DNA from: Aestuariimicrobium kwangyangense DSM 21549
GTDB lineage: Bacteria; Actinomycetota; Actinomycetes; Propionibacteriales; Propionibacteriaceae
Reading direction: 5' to 3'
Length of the DNA: 64,000 nt
Assembly: GCF_000421525.1 (NCBI RefSeq)
Contig: NZ_ATXE01000001.1
Span: forward strand, 1,054,001-1,118,000
Shown: piece after piece, positions 7,779-17,509 of the stretch
How positions within the stretch are numbered: the stretch's first letter is position 1
Layout: every line of letters begins with the position of its first letter
Translations under genes and position numbers: made by a program
The notes under the pieces: model-generated
What the model was told of the DNA's origin: nothing
The model's input: only the letters and a program-made list of their open reading frames with translations
The model's database searches: none

Positions 7779-8675
7779 TCAGTCGCCCTGGCTGTGCTTG
7801 GCCCGTCGGACGATCTTGTCGTCGGGCGCATAGACCACCGAGTTGTCACGCCCCTCGTAGTCGAACTGGTACAGGAACGAGCGCATGGCGTTGATGCGGG
7901 CGCGCTTCTTGTCGTTCGACTTCACCGTGGTCCAAGGGGCGAGCTTCTTGTCGGTGCGCAGCAGCATCGCCTCCTTCGCCTCGGTGTAGTCCTCCCACTT
8001 GTCGAGCGACTCCAGGTCCATCGGCGACAGCTTCCACTGGCGAACCGGATCGAGCTGGCGCAGCGCGAACCGGGTGCGCTGCTCGTCCTGGGTGACCGAG
8101 AACCAGAACTTGGTGAGCGAGATGCCCGAGTCGACGAGCATCCGCTCGAACAGCGGCGCCTGCCCCATGAAGATCTCGTACTCATCCGGCGTGCAGAAAC
8201 CCATCACCTTCTCGACGCCTGCCCGGTTGTACCAGGACCGGTCGAACATGACGATCTCGCCAGCGGTGGGCAGGTGCTCGGCGTACCGCTGGAAGTACCA
8301 CTGGCCCTTCTCGCGTTCGGTCGGCGTGTTCAACGCAACCACGTGTGCCGCACGGGGGTTGAGGTGCTCGGTGAACCGCTTGATCGTGCCCCCCTTGCCG
8401 GCCGCATCCCGTCCCTCGAAGACGATCACGTGCTTGGCGCCGGTGTCCTGGCTCCAGTACTGGAACTTCAGCAGTTCGATCTGCAGCGCGTACTTCTCCC
8501 GTTCGTACTCGGGACGCGACATCAGCTCGTCATAGGGGTAGTCATGGCGCCAGGTCTCGGATGCCTTGCCGTCGGGGGAGATCAGCTGCGGGTCCTCAGC
8601 CTCGGCGCCGACGATCCGGTACCCCTCGTCCTTGAGATGGTCGATGTACTCCCGCATGTTCATGCGCTGCTTCAT
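7779..8675 (-). CDS. ppk2: Polyphosphate kinase 2
   Basis: 298 aa. Transfers phosphate between polyphosphate and nucleoside di- or monophosphates. Walker A GRDAAGKGG at residues 88-96, the Walker B/lid region MFDRSWYNRAGVE around 143-155, and the C-terminal basic helices match the one-domain PPK2 type that mainly makes GTP/ATP from polyphosphate. ATG 8675 is chosen over long upstream extensions because homologues begin close to the MREYIDHL helix; ATG 8663 and 8657 are alternatives. Divergent from glgP, with 226 bp between, so energy and glycogen reserve genes share a regulatory gap. Confidence 0.9.
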   Translation of the reverse strand: MKQRMNMREYIDHLKDEGYRIVGAEAEDPQLISPDGKASETWRHDYPYDELMSRPEYEREKYALQIELLKFQYWSQDTGAKHVIVFEGRDAAGKGGTIKRFTEHLNPRAAHVVALNTPTEREKGQWYFQRYAEHLPTAGEIVMFDRSWYNRAGVEKVMGFCTPDEYEIFMGQAPLFERMLVDSGISLTKFWFSVTQDEQRTRFALRQLDPVRQWKLSPMDLESLDKWEDYTEAKEAMLLRTDKKLAPWTTVKSNDKKRARINAMRSFLYQFDYEGRDNSVVYAPDDKIVRRAKHSQGD

Positions 8676-8901
8676 GGGCCCAGCATTCCGTACACGGGTG
8701 ACAAATCGGTGAACCACGCCTCGCCCCGAGACCCAGCCGCCGGGCCCCCGGTTGCCGGGTCGTCCTCGGGAAGGGGGTCCGGACGAGCCGGGCACAGGGA
8801 GGGTCGGGCCGGCGGCCCGTGAGGTTCTTTCACACGGCTGTGACCAAAGCGATACCGGCCGGTTCGGGCCCCCTGGCGACCACCCATTAGGGTGTCGTTC
8901 C

Positions 8902-11427
8902 ATGGTGCCTCCTCAGACTCCGGTCGGACCCCAGAAGCCCGTCACCCATCCGCTCGGCCTGGCCCCGGTGGCCTCGCCGGCGCACACCTCCGACGGCCTC
9001 GTCCGGACCTTCCTGTACGAGCTGAACACCGAACAAGGGCGAACGCTGTCGCGATCGACGGCTCACGACCAGTACCTGGCCCTGGCGCGCACGGTGCGGT
9101 ACTACCTGATGGCCCGCTGGCTGGAGACCAACCGCAAGCAGCGTGAGTCCGGCAGCAAGATGGTCGGCTACCTGTCCGCGGAGTACCTGCTGGGACGACA
9201 GCTCAGCAACGCGCTGCTGGCGGCCGACCTCAACGACGTCGCCCGCGAGGCCATGGAGTCGCTGGGTCTCGACCTCAACCAGCTCAAGGAACTCGAGGTG
9301 GAGCCCGGGCTCGGCAACGGTGGCCTGGGGCGTCTCGCCGCCTGCTTCATCGACTCGGCCGCCACCAAGAACGTGCCCACCATCGGTTACGGCATCCGCT
9401 ACGAGTACGGCATCTTCCGCCAGACCTTCGTCGACGGCGCACAGGTGGAACAGCCCGACACCTGGCTCGAGCTCGGCAACCCGTGGGAGTTCCCTGACCC
9501 GGAATCGTCCGTCGTGGTGAACTTCGGCGGCCAGACCGAGAAGTACGTCGACGACGCCGGTGTCGAGCGCACCCGCTGGGTGCCCGCCTGGAACGTCAAG
9601 GGCGTGCCCTACAACTACATGGTTCCCGGCTACCGCAACGGCCGGGTGAACACGCTGCGGCTGTGGAGCTCGGTGGCCACCAACGCGTTCGACCTGGCGA
9701 TCTTCAACTCCGGCGACTACGCTCAGGCGGTCCGCGCCCAGACCTTCGCCGAGAACATCACCAAGGTGCTCTACCCGGAGGACTCCACTCCCCAGGGCAA
9801 GGAACTGCGGCTGCAGCAGCAGTACTTCTTCGTCACCTGCTCGCTCTACGACTTCCTCGACAACGAACTCGGTCCCGACTTCGACCTGCACCGGCTGCCC
9901 GAGCGGATCATCTTCCAGCTCAACGACACCCACCCGGTGATCGCGGTGCCGGAACTGATGCGCATCCTCGTCGACGAGCGTGGGCTCGAGTGGGACGAGG
10001 CCTGGCAGATCACCCAGAAGTGTTTCGCCTACACCTGTCACACGCTGCTGCCCGAGGCGCTCGAGGTCTGGTCGACCGAACTGCTCGGACGCCTGCTGCC
10101 GCGCCACCTCGAGATCATCTACCGGATCAACGAGGAGTTCCTCAAGACGGTGCGCGAGAAGTTCGGCCCCGACGAGTGGCGCGTCCGGCGCATGTCGATC
10201 GTTGCCGACCACCCCGCCCAGTCGGTTCGGATGGCGAACCTCGCCTCGGTCGCCGGCGTCAAGATCAACGGCGTCGCCGAACTGCACTCCCAATTGCTGC
10301 GTGACAAGGTGCTGCCCGACTTCAACGAGCTGTGGCCCGAGAAGTTCACCAACGTCACCAACGGTGTCACCCCGCGTCGGTTCATCAAGATCGCCAACCC
10401 CGGCCTGTCGTCGCTGATCACCAGCGCCATCGGACGAGGCTGGCTGACCGACCTCGAGCGACTCGGTGAACTCGAGCCCTTCGCCGAGGACGAGCAGTTC
10501 CGCCAGCAGTTCCGCGAGGTCAAGCAGGCCAACAAGGCGCGTCTGGTCGCGCTGCTGGAACGCCGCGACGGCATGCACCTGCCCCACAGCGAGTCGGGCC
10601 AGGGCCACCTGCTCGACGTCATGGTCAAGCGACTGCACGAGTACAAGCGCCAGTCGATGAAGCTGTTGCACGTGGTCTCGACCTACGAGCAGGTCATCCA
10701 CGGCCACGTCGACCCGACGACCCTGACCCCCCGCACCGTGGTCTTCGGGGCGAAGGCCGCCCCCGGCTACCGCGTCGCCAAGGAGACCATCCGGCTGATC
10801 AACCGGGTGGCCCACGTGGTCAACAACGACTCCCGCATGCAGGGCATGCTGCACATCGCCTACCCGCCGAACTACAACGTCACCCTGGCCGAGACCCTGA
10901 TCCCGGCGGCCGACCTGTCGGAACAGATCTCGCTGGCAGGGCAGGAGGCATCAGGCACCGGCAACATGAAGTTCGCCCTCAATGGTGCCCTCACCGTCGG
11001 CACCGACGACGGCGCGAATGTCGAGATCCGCAAGCTCGTGGGCGACGACAACTTCTTCCTGTTCGGCATGGACGAGCCTCAGGTCGCCGAACGCCAACGC
11101 CAGGGCTACCGGCCATCCGAGGTCTACGAGTCCGACCCGCAGTTGAAGGCCGCCATCGACCTGATCGCCTCGGGCACCTTCTCCGACGGGGACCCCCGCG
11201 GGTTCGACTCGATCGTGTCGAACCTTCTCTCCGAGGACCGGTTCATGGCCCTGGCCGACTTCCGCTCCTACGTCGACGTGCAGAAGAAGATCGAAGAGAA
11301 GTACGCCGACACCGAGGTGTGGACGAAGGCGGCCATCCTGAACGTGGCCCGCAGCGGTTTCTTCTCGTCCGATCGTTCGATCAGGGACTACCTGCAGCGC
11401 ATCTGGGGCGTCGTTCCCGAGATCTGA
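8902..11427 (+). CDS. glgP: Glycogen/starch/alpha-glucan phosphorylase
   Basis: 841 aa, GT35 family. Releases glucose-1-phosphate from alpha-1,4-glucan ends using phosphate and PLP. Key blocks in order: GLGNGGLGRLAACF near residue 135, FQLNDTHPVIAVPELMR in the middle, VTNGVTPRRF, and EASGTGNMKFALNGALTVGTD with the PLP lysine at about 690. Full length, no break. Together with glgA and glgC 40 kb downstream this gives both arms of glycogen turnover. TAGGGT at 8888-8893 is 8 nt before ATG 8902, pointing to a leaderless message. A 13-bp hairpin follows the gene. Confidence 0.97.
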   Translation: MVPPQTPVGPQKPVTHPLGLAPVASPAHTSDGLVRTFLYELNTEQGRTLSRSTAHDQYLALARTVRYYLMARWLETNRKQRESGSKMVGYLSAEYLLGRQLSNALLAADLNDVAREAMESLGLDLNQLKELEVEPGLGNGGLGRLAACFIDSAATKNVPTIGYGIRYEYGIFRQTFVDGAQVEQPDTWLELGNPWEFPDPESSVVVNFGGQTEKYVDDAGVERTRWVPAWNVKGVPYNYMVPGYRNGRVNTLRLWSSVATNAFDLAIFNSGDYAQAVRAQTFAENITKVLYPEDSTPQGKELRLQQQYFFVTCSLYDFLDNELGPDFDLHRLPERIIFQLNDTHPVIAVPELMRILVDERGLEWDEAWQITQKCFAYTCHTLLPEALEVWSTELLGRLLPRHLEIIYRINEEFLKTVREKFGPDEWRVRRMSIVADHPAQSVRMANLASVAGVKINGVAELHSQLLRDKVLPDFNELWPEKFTNVTNGVTPRRFIKIANPGLSSLITSAIGRGWLTDLERLGELEPFAEDEQFRQQFREVKQANKARLVALLERRDGMHLPHSESGQGHLLDVMVKRLHEYKRQSMKLLHVVSTYEQVIHGHVDPTTLTPRTVVFGAKAAPGYRVAKETIRLINRVAHVVNNDSRMQGMLHIAYPPNYNVTLAETLIPAADLSEQISLAGQEASGTGNMKFALNGALTVGTDDGANVEIRKLVGDDNFFLFGMDEPQVAERQRQGYRPSEVYESDPQLKAAIDLIASGTFSDGDPRGFDSIVSNLLSEDRFMALADFRSYVDVQKKIEEKYADTEVWTKAAILNVARSGFFSSDRSIRDYLQRIWGVVPEI

Positions 11428-11534
11428 TCGGCCTCCCGGCTGGACCTTGCCGGTCCAAGTGGATCCATAACCGTCCCGTGGGGCGACATGTGGCCCGTGG
11501 TGGGCAACATTCGCCGCCAGGGGACGATTCTGGA

Positions 11535-11573
11535 TCGCCCCGGGCCGGTGTCTGGTCGTGCGGCCCGGGGCGA
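11535..11573. terminator. Perfect 13-bp GC hairpin between glgP and trpB
   Basis: TCGCCCCGGGCCG (11535-11547) pairs perfectly with CGGCCCGGGGCGA (11561-11573) around a 13-nt loop. The site is 4 bp from the trpB stop codon and serves both convergent genes. There is no T-run. A smaller hairpin TGGACC/GGTCCA lies at 11441-11457, just after glgP. Confidence 0.6.
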
Positions 11574-11576
11574 AGG

Positions 11577-12779
11577 TCAGTTCCTCGAGCGCTGGGCCAG
11601 GACCTCGGCGACGTAGTCGACGTCCTTGTCGCCGCGTCCCGACAGGTTCACGATGATGACCTTGTCGGGACCCAGTTCGGGGGCCAACTTGAGAGCGTGC
11701 GCCACGGCGTGGCTCGACTCCAGGGCAGGGATGATCCCCTCGAGGCGGCTGAGCAGGCTGAACGCGTCGAGGGTCTCGTCGTCGGTGGCCGAGACGTAGG
11801 TGACCCGCCCCGTCGACCGCAGGTGGGCGTGCTGGGGGCCCACCCCCGGGTAGTCGAGACCCGAGGCGATCGAGTGCACGGGCGAGGGGTTGCCCTCGTC
11901 GTCCTGCAGCACGATCGTCTGCATGCCGTGCAGCATGCCGGGGGTGCCCTTGCTCATGGTGGCGGCGTGGCGGGGGGTCTCCAGCCCCTCTCCGGCGGGT
12001 TCGACCCCGTAGATGGCGACCTCCGGATCGTCGAGGAACGCGGTGAACAGTCCGAGGGCGTTCGAACCGCCACCGACCGCGCCGACGAGGGCGTCGGGCA
12101 GCCGTCCCTCCTCGTCGAGGATCTGCTGCCTGGCCTCCCGCCCGACCACGGACTGGAAGTCGCGCACCATGGTGGGGTAGGGATCGGGTCCGACCACCGA
12201 ACCGATGCCGAAGAAGACCTCGTGGTAGTCGTTGGCGAAGGTGGTGAAGGCCGAGTCGACGGCCTCCTTCAGCGAGCGGCCTCCCTCGGTGACCTCGACG
12301 ACGGTGGCACCCAGCAGTTGCATGCGGACGACGTTGGGGTGCTGCTTGGCGACGTCGATGGCGCCCATGTGGATCTCGCACTCGAGCCCGAGGAGCGCTG
12401 CTGCCGTGGCCAGTGCGACACCGTGCTGACCGGCGCCGGTCTCGGCGATCAGCTTCTTCTTGCCCATCCGCTTGGCGAGCAGTGCCTCGCCGATGCAGTG
12501 GTTGATCTTGTGGGCACCGGTGTGGTTGAGGTCCTCGCGCTTGAGGTAGATGCGCGCCCCTCCGGCGTGCTCGGTGAGCCGTTCGGCCAGGAACAGCGGG
12601 CTGGGGCGTCCGACGTACTTCTTCAGCAGTCGTTCGTACTCCGCCTGGAAGGCCGGGTCGGCCTTCGCCTCCTGGTAGGCCTGCTTCACCTCGGCGATCG
12701 GGGTGACCAGGTGCGGGGGCAGGAAGCTGCCTCCGAACTCTCCGAAGAAGCCGTTGTCGTCGGCGTGGAAGTCGCTCAT
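11577..12779 (-). CDS. trpB: Tryptophan synthase beta chain
   Basis: 400 aa, PLP enzyme that joins indole and serine. PLP lysine is Lys91 in [10 protein letters not shown]; the catalytic Glu is Glu113 in ETGAGQHG; the phosphate loop GGGSNA and C-terminal SGRGDKD are intact. The sequence is of the ordinary TrpB1 type that normally pairs with TrpA. Here it stands alone: no trpA, trpC or trpD is next to it; glgP is on one side and a hydrolase on the other. GAGAGGA precedes ATG 12779. It could still pair with a TrpA encoded elsewhere, or act as a spare indole-salvage enzyme. Confidence 0.95.
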   Translation of the reverse strand: MSDFHADDNGFFGEFGGSFLPPHLVTPIAEVKQAYQEAKADPAFQAEYERLLKKYVGRPSPLFLAERLTEHAGGARIYLKREDLNHTGAHKINHCIGEALLAKRMGKKKLIAETGAGQHGVALATAAALLGLECEIHMGAIDVAKQHPNVVRMQLLGATVVEVTEGGRSLKEAVDSAFTTFANDYHEVFFGIGSVVGPDPYPTMVRDFQSVVGREARQQILDEEGRLPDALVGAVGGGSNALGLFTAFLDDPEVAIYGVEPAGEGLETPRHAATMSKGTPGMLHGMQTIVLQDDEGNPSPVHSIASGLDYPGVGPQHAHLRSTGRVTYVSATDDETLDAFSLLSRLEGIIPALESSHAVAHALKLAPELGPDKVIIVNLSGRGDKDVDYVAEVLAQRSRN

Positions 12780-12960
12780 GGGGATCCTCTCTGGGCGTCG
12801 TCGCCACTCGTCCCCGAGGCTATCGAGGGCCGCTGCGGTCGGTCGTCCCGGGTCACCACTCGGATGCACCCACGATGCCCCCGGCGGAGGGTCCACAAGG
12901 TGCCCTGCGCCAGATGACCAGAACCGGTCTGCCAGATGCTCGGTGCCTAGAGTGGGCACC

Positions 12961-13956
12961 ATGAAGGCGACCCAATTCGACCTCGAGGTCAACGGAACGC
13001 GGCTGGGGGGCCGCTCGTGGCTGCCCGACGCCCAGGACACGCCAGATGGTCGCGCTCGTGCCGCGCTGGTGATCGTGCACGGGGTGGCGGAGCACGGCGG
13101 ACGATATGCGGCCTTCGCCACGACCGCCGCGGAGCAGGGGATCGCCGTCTTCGCCGTCGACCATCGCGGTCACGGCCTCACGGCGGGGACGGTGTCACGC
13201 GCCGGTCACGTCGCCGACCGTGGCGGGTGGCAACTGATCGTCGACGACCTGCGGGCCGTCGTCCGGCATGTCAGGTTCCGGCACCCCGATGTGCCGGTGG
13301 TGCTGCTCGGCCACTCGATGGGTTCGCTGGTGGCGCGTGAACTGGTCACCCAGCCGCCCCTGCTGGTCGACGGGATGGTGCTGATCGGACCGCCCGGCCA
13401 TCCGGGGGCCAAGGCTGCCGGGGCGGTGCTGGCGTCTGCCATCGTGCGCACCCGAGGGGCCGAGCACCGCTCCAAGCTGCTGGACCGACTCACCTTCGCC
13501 GGTCACAACGCTGCCTTCTCGCCCGCCCGCACCGATCGGGACTGGTTGTCGGGGGTGCCCGAGCAGGTGGACTCCTACCTGGCCGACGAGTGGTGCGGTT
13601 TCGTCTGCTCGGCCAGTTTCATGCGTGACTTGGCCAGGGCCGCGGTCAGGGTCAACAGCCCCGAGAACGCCGCCTCGACCCCGCACGACCTGCCCATCCT
13701 GCTGTTGGCAGGTTCGGACGACCCGGTCAGCAACTCTGGCGTCGCCGCCCAGCGCGCTGCGGTCGCCTACGAGGCGGCGGGGGTCAAGCGGGTCGAGGTG
13801 AACATCTACCCGGGCGGGCGCCACGAGTTGCTCAACGACGTGATGGCCGCCGAGGTCACCCACGACATCCTTGCCTTCGTGGACACGTTGGCGTTCGGCG
13901 ACAACCCCGAACCCGGCACCAGCACAGGCACGGGCACCGGCACCGCCACCGACTGA
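12961..13956 (+). CDS. Alpha/beta hydrolase, monoacylglycerol lipase-like
   Basis: 331 aa, serine hydrolase of the lysophospholipase/monoglyceride lipase type. Oxyanion strand [13 protein letters not shown], nucleophile Ser119 in GHSMGS, an Asp in LAGSDDPVS and the His in GGRHELLND complete the triad. No signal peptide, so probably cytosolic. The last 20 or so residues are a Thr/Gly/Pro tail with repeated TG pairs, unlikely to be structured. TAGAGT at 12948-12953 is 7 nt from ATG 12961, so the transcript is likely leaderless. The downstream AraC-type gene is convergent, 9 bp away. Confidence 0.85.
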   Translation: MKATQFDLEVNGTRLGGRSWLPDAQDTPDGRARAALVIVHGVAEHGGRYAAFATTAAEQGIAVFAVDHRGHGLTAGTVSRAGHVADRGGWQLIVDDLRAVVRHVRFRHPDVPVVLLGHSMGSLVARELVTQPPLLVDGMVLIGPPGHPGAKAAGAVLASAIVRTRGAEHRSKLLDRLTFAGHNAAFSPARTDRDWLSGVPEQVDSYLADEWCGFVCSASFMRDLARAAVRVNSPENAASTPHDLPILLLAGSDDPVSNSGVAAQRAAVAYEAAGVKRVEVNIYPGGRHELLNDVMAAEVTHDILAFVDTLAFGDNPEPGTSTGTGTGTATD

Positions 13957-13965
13957 GCGGGCCCC

Positions 13966-14880
13966 TCAGCGGGAGCGCCGACGGAACTCCCTCGGCGAGC
14001 AGCCGGTGGCTCGTCCGAGGTGCACGTGGAAACTCGACAACGATCCGAAGCCGCTGGCATGGGCGATCTCGGCGACCGGACGATCGGTGGTCACCAGCAG
14101 TCGCTCGGCCTCCGAGACCCGGCACATGGTCAGGTACTCGCCGATCGTCACCCCCACAGCCGCCCGGAAGATCGCCATCGCGTGCGAGGCGGACAGGTGG
14201 GCCGAGGCCGCGATCTCGTCGACGGTCAGCGGGGAGCGGTGGTGCTCCATGACGAAGCGGGCGAGCTGGGTGACCTGGTCGAGACGGCTGGCCTGGCCGG
14301 TGAGGTGGGTCGGCCTCGACGGGGGACGACCTGCGGCCGAGAGCAGTCGGCGGACCGCGGCCTGGATCTCGAGCACCGCGGGCTCGCGATCGTCCTCGTC
14401 GTCGAAGTCCTCACACCACCCACCGACGAGTCCGGCGAGGCGGGCGTGCAGGGTGGGGGAGTCCACCACCACGGGTTCGGGGCGCAGCAGGCGAGCCAGG
14501 TCGTCCTCGGGCAGACCCCACCCCAGCACAGTCGGGAGTGGGACGTGAACCCAGCAGGCGCTCCCGGGCAACGACTCGACCAACCCGTGGGGAGGGATCG
14601 CCCAGAACAGGGCCACCTGCCCTGCCCGGAGCACCCACGGTCGTCCTGCGAACAGGTAGTGGAGTTCACCACGGACCACGATGTTGAGCTCGAGGTCGTT
14701 GTGGGAGTGCATCGCCTCCATCCGCGGCGGTTCACCGACCCGTGCCCAGAGGCAGCTGGACTCGCTGATGACGTCGGCTGCCACGGCGCGCGGCGACGGG
14801 GTGCCGGCGCCGGGCTGGGCGCCGGGGTGGGTGGTGGGGCGAGCTCGCGAGTCGGGACGGCGTGTGGCGGCGGTGGTCAC
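13966..14880 (-). CDS. AraC-family transcriptional regulator
   Basis: 304 aa. An N-terminal cupin-type sensing domain (HSHNDLELNIVVRGELHYLF, then AGQVALFWAIPPHGLV) is followed by two helix-turn-helix units in the last 100 residues: VDEIAASAHLSASHAMAIFR and VAEIAHASGFGSLSSFHVHLGRATG. The sensor resembles those of sugar-responsive AraC proteins. It is divergently placed next to the GH4 glycosidase gene across 91 bp, which suggests it controls that gene in response to a sugar. TACGGT at 14887-14892 is 6 nt from the GTG start, another leaderless layout. The first 30 residues are basic and low in complexity, so the true start may be further in. Confidence 0.88.
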   Translation of the reverse strand: MTTAATRRPDSRARPTTHPGAQPGAGTPSPRAVAADVISESSCLWARVGEPPRMEAMHSHNDLELNIVVRGELHYLFAGRPWVLRAGQVALFWAIPPHGLVESLPGSACWVHVPLPTVLGWGLPEDDLARLLRPEPVVVDSPTLHARLAGLVGGWCEDFDDEDDREPAVLEIQAAVRRLLSAAGRPPSRPTHLTGQASRLDQVTQLARFVMEHHRSPLTVDEIAASAHLSASHAMAIFRAAVGVTIGEYLTMCRVSEAERLLVTTDRPVAEIAHASGFGSLSSFHVHLGRATGCSPREFRRRSR

Positions 14881-14886
14881 CAGGTC

Positions 14887-14965
14887 ACCGTAGCGCTGGC
14901 ATCAGAGGATACTGGAAGAACCAGACTGTATCGCGGCAGACATCCGGGCTCGGCGTTCCTAGCCT
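14887..14965. promoter_or_regulatory. Divergent promoters of the AraC regulator and GH4 gene, with a candidate operator
   Basis: Minus-strand -10 TACGGT (14887-14892) serves the regulator; plus-strand -10 TAGCCT (14960-14965) serves the glycosidase, each 6 nt from its start codon. Between them CTGG-AAGAA-CCAG (14912-14924) sits in a loosely symmetric stretch and is a candidate binding site. The operator is inference. Confidence 0.45.
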
Positions 14966-14971
14966 TGACGC

Positions 14972-16360
14972 ATGACCCGGTTCATCACTCGTCCGACCAT
15001 CACCATCATCGGCGCCGGGGGACACGTGTTCCCCTTCCGGTTGATCGGCGACATCCTCAGCTTCGAGGCCCTGCGCGACTCGACCCTTCGCCTGATGGAC
15101 GTCAACCCCGACAAGCTCGGGCCCGTGGCCGAGGCGGCTCGCGCGCTGGTCGCCCACCACGGTCTGTCGACCGTCGTCGAGCAGACCACGGATCGCCGCG
15201 CCGCCCTCGACGGGGCCGACGTCGTGATCATCACCTTCCAGGTGGGAGGGGTGGAGTCCTACCGCCACGACGTCGAGATCCCGCGCCGCCACGGCATCGA
15301 CCAGACGGTCGGCGACACGGTCGGCCCCGGCGGTGTGTTCCGGTTCCTGCGTTCGGTCAACGCCTACGACCAGATCATCGAGGACGCCCTCGAGGTCTGC
15401 CCCCAGGCCCAGTTCATCAACTACGCCAACCCGATGGCCATGGCCACGGCCTACCTGAACGCGCGCGGCCTGAAGACCATCGGTCTGTGCCACAGCGTGC
15501 AGGGCACCACCCGCATGCTGGCCCGCACGCTCGAGGTTCCCTACGACGAGGTGAGCTATCGCTGCGCAGGCATCAACCACCAGGCGTGGGTGCTCGAGTT
15601 CATGCACGGCACCGTCGACCTCTACCCCCGGCTGCGCGAGGTGATGGCGGCACGCCACCAGCGCGGACGAGCCGCCTCCGAGCTGGTCGGCGACCAGGGC
15701 GACCACTCCGACGCGGCACTCGCGGCCAGCACCTACGAGGGTGGCAACGAGCAGGTGCGCACCGCCATCATGAAGGCCTTCGGCTACTTCCAGACTGAGT
15801 CGAGCCACCATGCGTCGGAGTACCTGCCCTACTTCCGCAAGAACCCCGAGATGGTCAACTCATGGATCCCCGAGCGCTGGGACTACTACGAGATCTGCGC
15901 CTCGCACGACGACCAGGGCGACATCAACGGCCAGTTGGGCCGGCTCAAGGACGAACTCGCCCCGTCCGTCGAGTACGGCGCCACCATCATCAACTCGATC
16001 GTCACCGGCACCCCCAGCGTGGTGCACGGCAACGTGCCCAACCGAGGTGCGCTGATCACCAACCTGCCGGACGACGCCTGCGTCGAGGTGCCCTGCCTGA
16101 TCGACGCTCGAGGCGTGCAGCCCACCTCGATCGGAGACCTGCCGCCGCAACTGGCGGCGCTCAACCGGACCAACGTCAACGTGCAGACCTTGGCGGTGCT
16201 GGCGGCGCTCACCGGTGACCGCGAGCACGTGCACCATGCGGTGGCCATGGACCCGCTGACGGCGGCACTCCTGACCCTGGAGGAGGCGCACGCCATGACC
16301 GAGGAGCTGATCGACGCGCACGCCGACGTGTTGCCGGCCTCCATCGTGGGCCGCCTCTGA
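14972..16360 (+). CDS. GH4 family alpha-galactosidase/alpha-glucosidase
   Basis: 462 aa. GH4 enzymes use NAD+ and a divalent metal to cut glycosides by oxidation at C3 and elimination. The NAD fold opens with TITIIGAGG; NPMAMATAY, the metal Cys in GLCHSVQGT and the metal His in GINHQAWVLEF are present. CHSVQG fits the MelA alpha-galactosidase branch rather than the phospho-glycosidase branch. It is cytosolic and would need an imported, unphosphorylated sugar; no transporter is adjacent. Controlled probably by the divergent AraC gene. Confidence 0.88.
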   Translation: MTRFITRPTITIIGAGGHVFPFRLIGDILSFEALRDSTLRLMDVNPDKLGPVAEAARALVAHHGLSTVVEQTTDRRAALDGADVVIITFQVGGVESYRHDVEIPRRHGIDQTVGDTVGPGGVFRFLRSVNAYDQIIEDALEVCPQAQFINYANPMAMATAYLNARGLKTIGLCHSVQGTTRMLARTLEVPYDEVSYRCAGINHQAWVLEFMHGTVDLYPRLREVMAARHQRGRAASELVGDQGDHSDAALAASTYEGGNEQVRTAIMKAFGYFQTESSHHASEYLPYFRKNPEMVNSWIPERWDYYEICASHDDQGDINGQLGRLKDELAPSVEYGATIINSIVTGTPSVVHGNVPNRGALITNLPDDACVEVPCLIDARGVQPTSIGDLPPQLAALNRTNVNVQTLAVLAALTGDREHVHHAVAMDPLTAALLTLEEAHAMTEELIDAHADVLPASIVGRL

Positions 16361-16415
16361 CGGGGGTTGCGCATCGGGTCTGGTCCGAGGCGTGCTCTTC
16401 TGGCGTCCAGCCGCA

Positions 16416-16487
16416 CAGTTGCCCGCGTCCCGTCCCAGTTGCCCGCCTACGGCGCAGTTGCCCCCGGGGAGGGATGGGGCAACTGCG
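16416..16487. repeat. Three direct CAGTTGCCC repeats plus a 12-bp hairpin
   Basis: CAGTTGCCCGC occurs at 16416-16426 and 16436-16446, and CAGTTGCCCC at 16455-16464, a spacing of 20 and 19 bp. The last copy pairs with GGGGCAACTGCG (16476-16487) as a perfect 12-bp stem around an 11-nt loop. The stem may be the terminator for the convergent GH4 and znuB genes; the phased direct copies are not needed for that. Confidence 0.55.
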
Positions 16488-16600
16488 CGGAAGTGGGGCA
16501 GGTGGTGCGGGACGAGGGCAGGCGCGAGGGACCGCGTCGGCGGGGCCGGCCAGGGTCCCCAGCAGGCCCAGCGCTCCACCGAATCAGCGTCTGTGCAGTC

Positions 16601-17509
16601 TCAGTGCGTGTGCAGGGCGTCCGCGTGGGGATGATGACCGACCTCAGGACGCTGGTTCCACCCGCGCCGCTCCCGCACGCGTCCGATGACCAAGCAGACC
16701 AGGAAGATGAGGAACGACACGGTGGTCACGTAGGGACTGATGGGCAGACCGGGGCCCAGCGAGAGCACGATCCCGCCGACGGCACTGGTGACGGCGAAGG
16801 CCACGCTCAGCACCGACAGCATGAACGGACGGACCGTGAGCCGCGCGGCTGCGGCCGTCGGCGTGATCAGCAGCGAGAGCACCAGCAGGGCGCCGACCAG
16901 TTGCACCGTCATGGCCACGGCCAGCCCCAGCACCACCATGAAGGCCATCGACAGGGCCCTGACCGGAACCCCCCGCGCCTGGGCCACCTCGGGGTCGACG
17001 GAGGCGAAGAACAGGGGGCGCCAGATCGGCACCAGCACGGCCGCGATCACCGCCGCAACCACCGCCAGGCTGACCAGTTGGGTCGACTGCACCGCCACGA
17101 TCTGACCGGCGAGCAGGCCGAACTTGTTGGACGACCGACCGGTGTACAGGGCCAGGAAGAGCACCCCGATGCCCAGTCCGAACGGCAGCAGGATGCCGAT
17201 GGTGGCGTTGCGATGGCGGGCCTTGACGCCCAGCCACCCGAGCACGAGGGCCGCGGCCAGCGAGCCCGCGATCGCCCCGAGGTTCACCGAGACACCGAAG
17301 AAGAGCGCGGCTGCTGCCCCTGCGAACGACAACTCCGAGGTGCCGTGCACGGCGAAGGCGAGGTCTCGGGCGTGGATCATCGGCCCGATGGCGCCGGCGA
17401 TCAGGCCGAGGATCACCCCGGCGACCAGGGACCCCCACACCAGCGGCAGCAACTGCCCGAGGTTGTCGAAGTTCAGGAAGGTGTGGATGCCGAATTGCAG
17501 GCCGATCAT
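16601..17509 (-). CDS. znuB: Zinc/manganese ABC transporter permease
   Basis: 302 aa integral membrane protein of the ABC-3 (ZnuB/MntB/TroB) type with about eight helices. Typical stretches are GAIGPMIHARDLAFAVHGTSELSFAGAA, LPFGLGIGVLFLAL and LVGALLVLSLLITPTAAA. The C terminus HHPHADALHTH is histidine-rich and may bind metal on the cytosolic face. Last gene of the operon; its ATG overlaps the stop of the ATPase gene as ATGA at 17506-17509, so the two are translationally coupled. Confidence 0.9.
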   Translation of the reverse strand: MIGLQFGIHTFLNFDNLGQLLPLVWGSLVAGVILGLIAGAIGPMIHARDLAFAVHGTSELSFAGAAAALFFGVSVNLGAIAGSLAAALVLGWLGVKARHRNATIGILLPFGLGIGVLFLALYTGRSSNKFGLLAGQIVAVQSTQLVSLAVVAAVIAAVLVPIWRPLFFASVDPEVAQARGVPVRALSMAFMVVLGLAVAMTVQLVGALLVLSLLITPTAAAARLTVRPFMLSVLSVAFAVTSAVGGIVLSLGPGLPISPYVTTVSFLIFLVCLVIGRVRERRGWNQRPEVGHHPHADALHTH

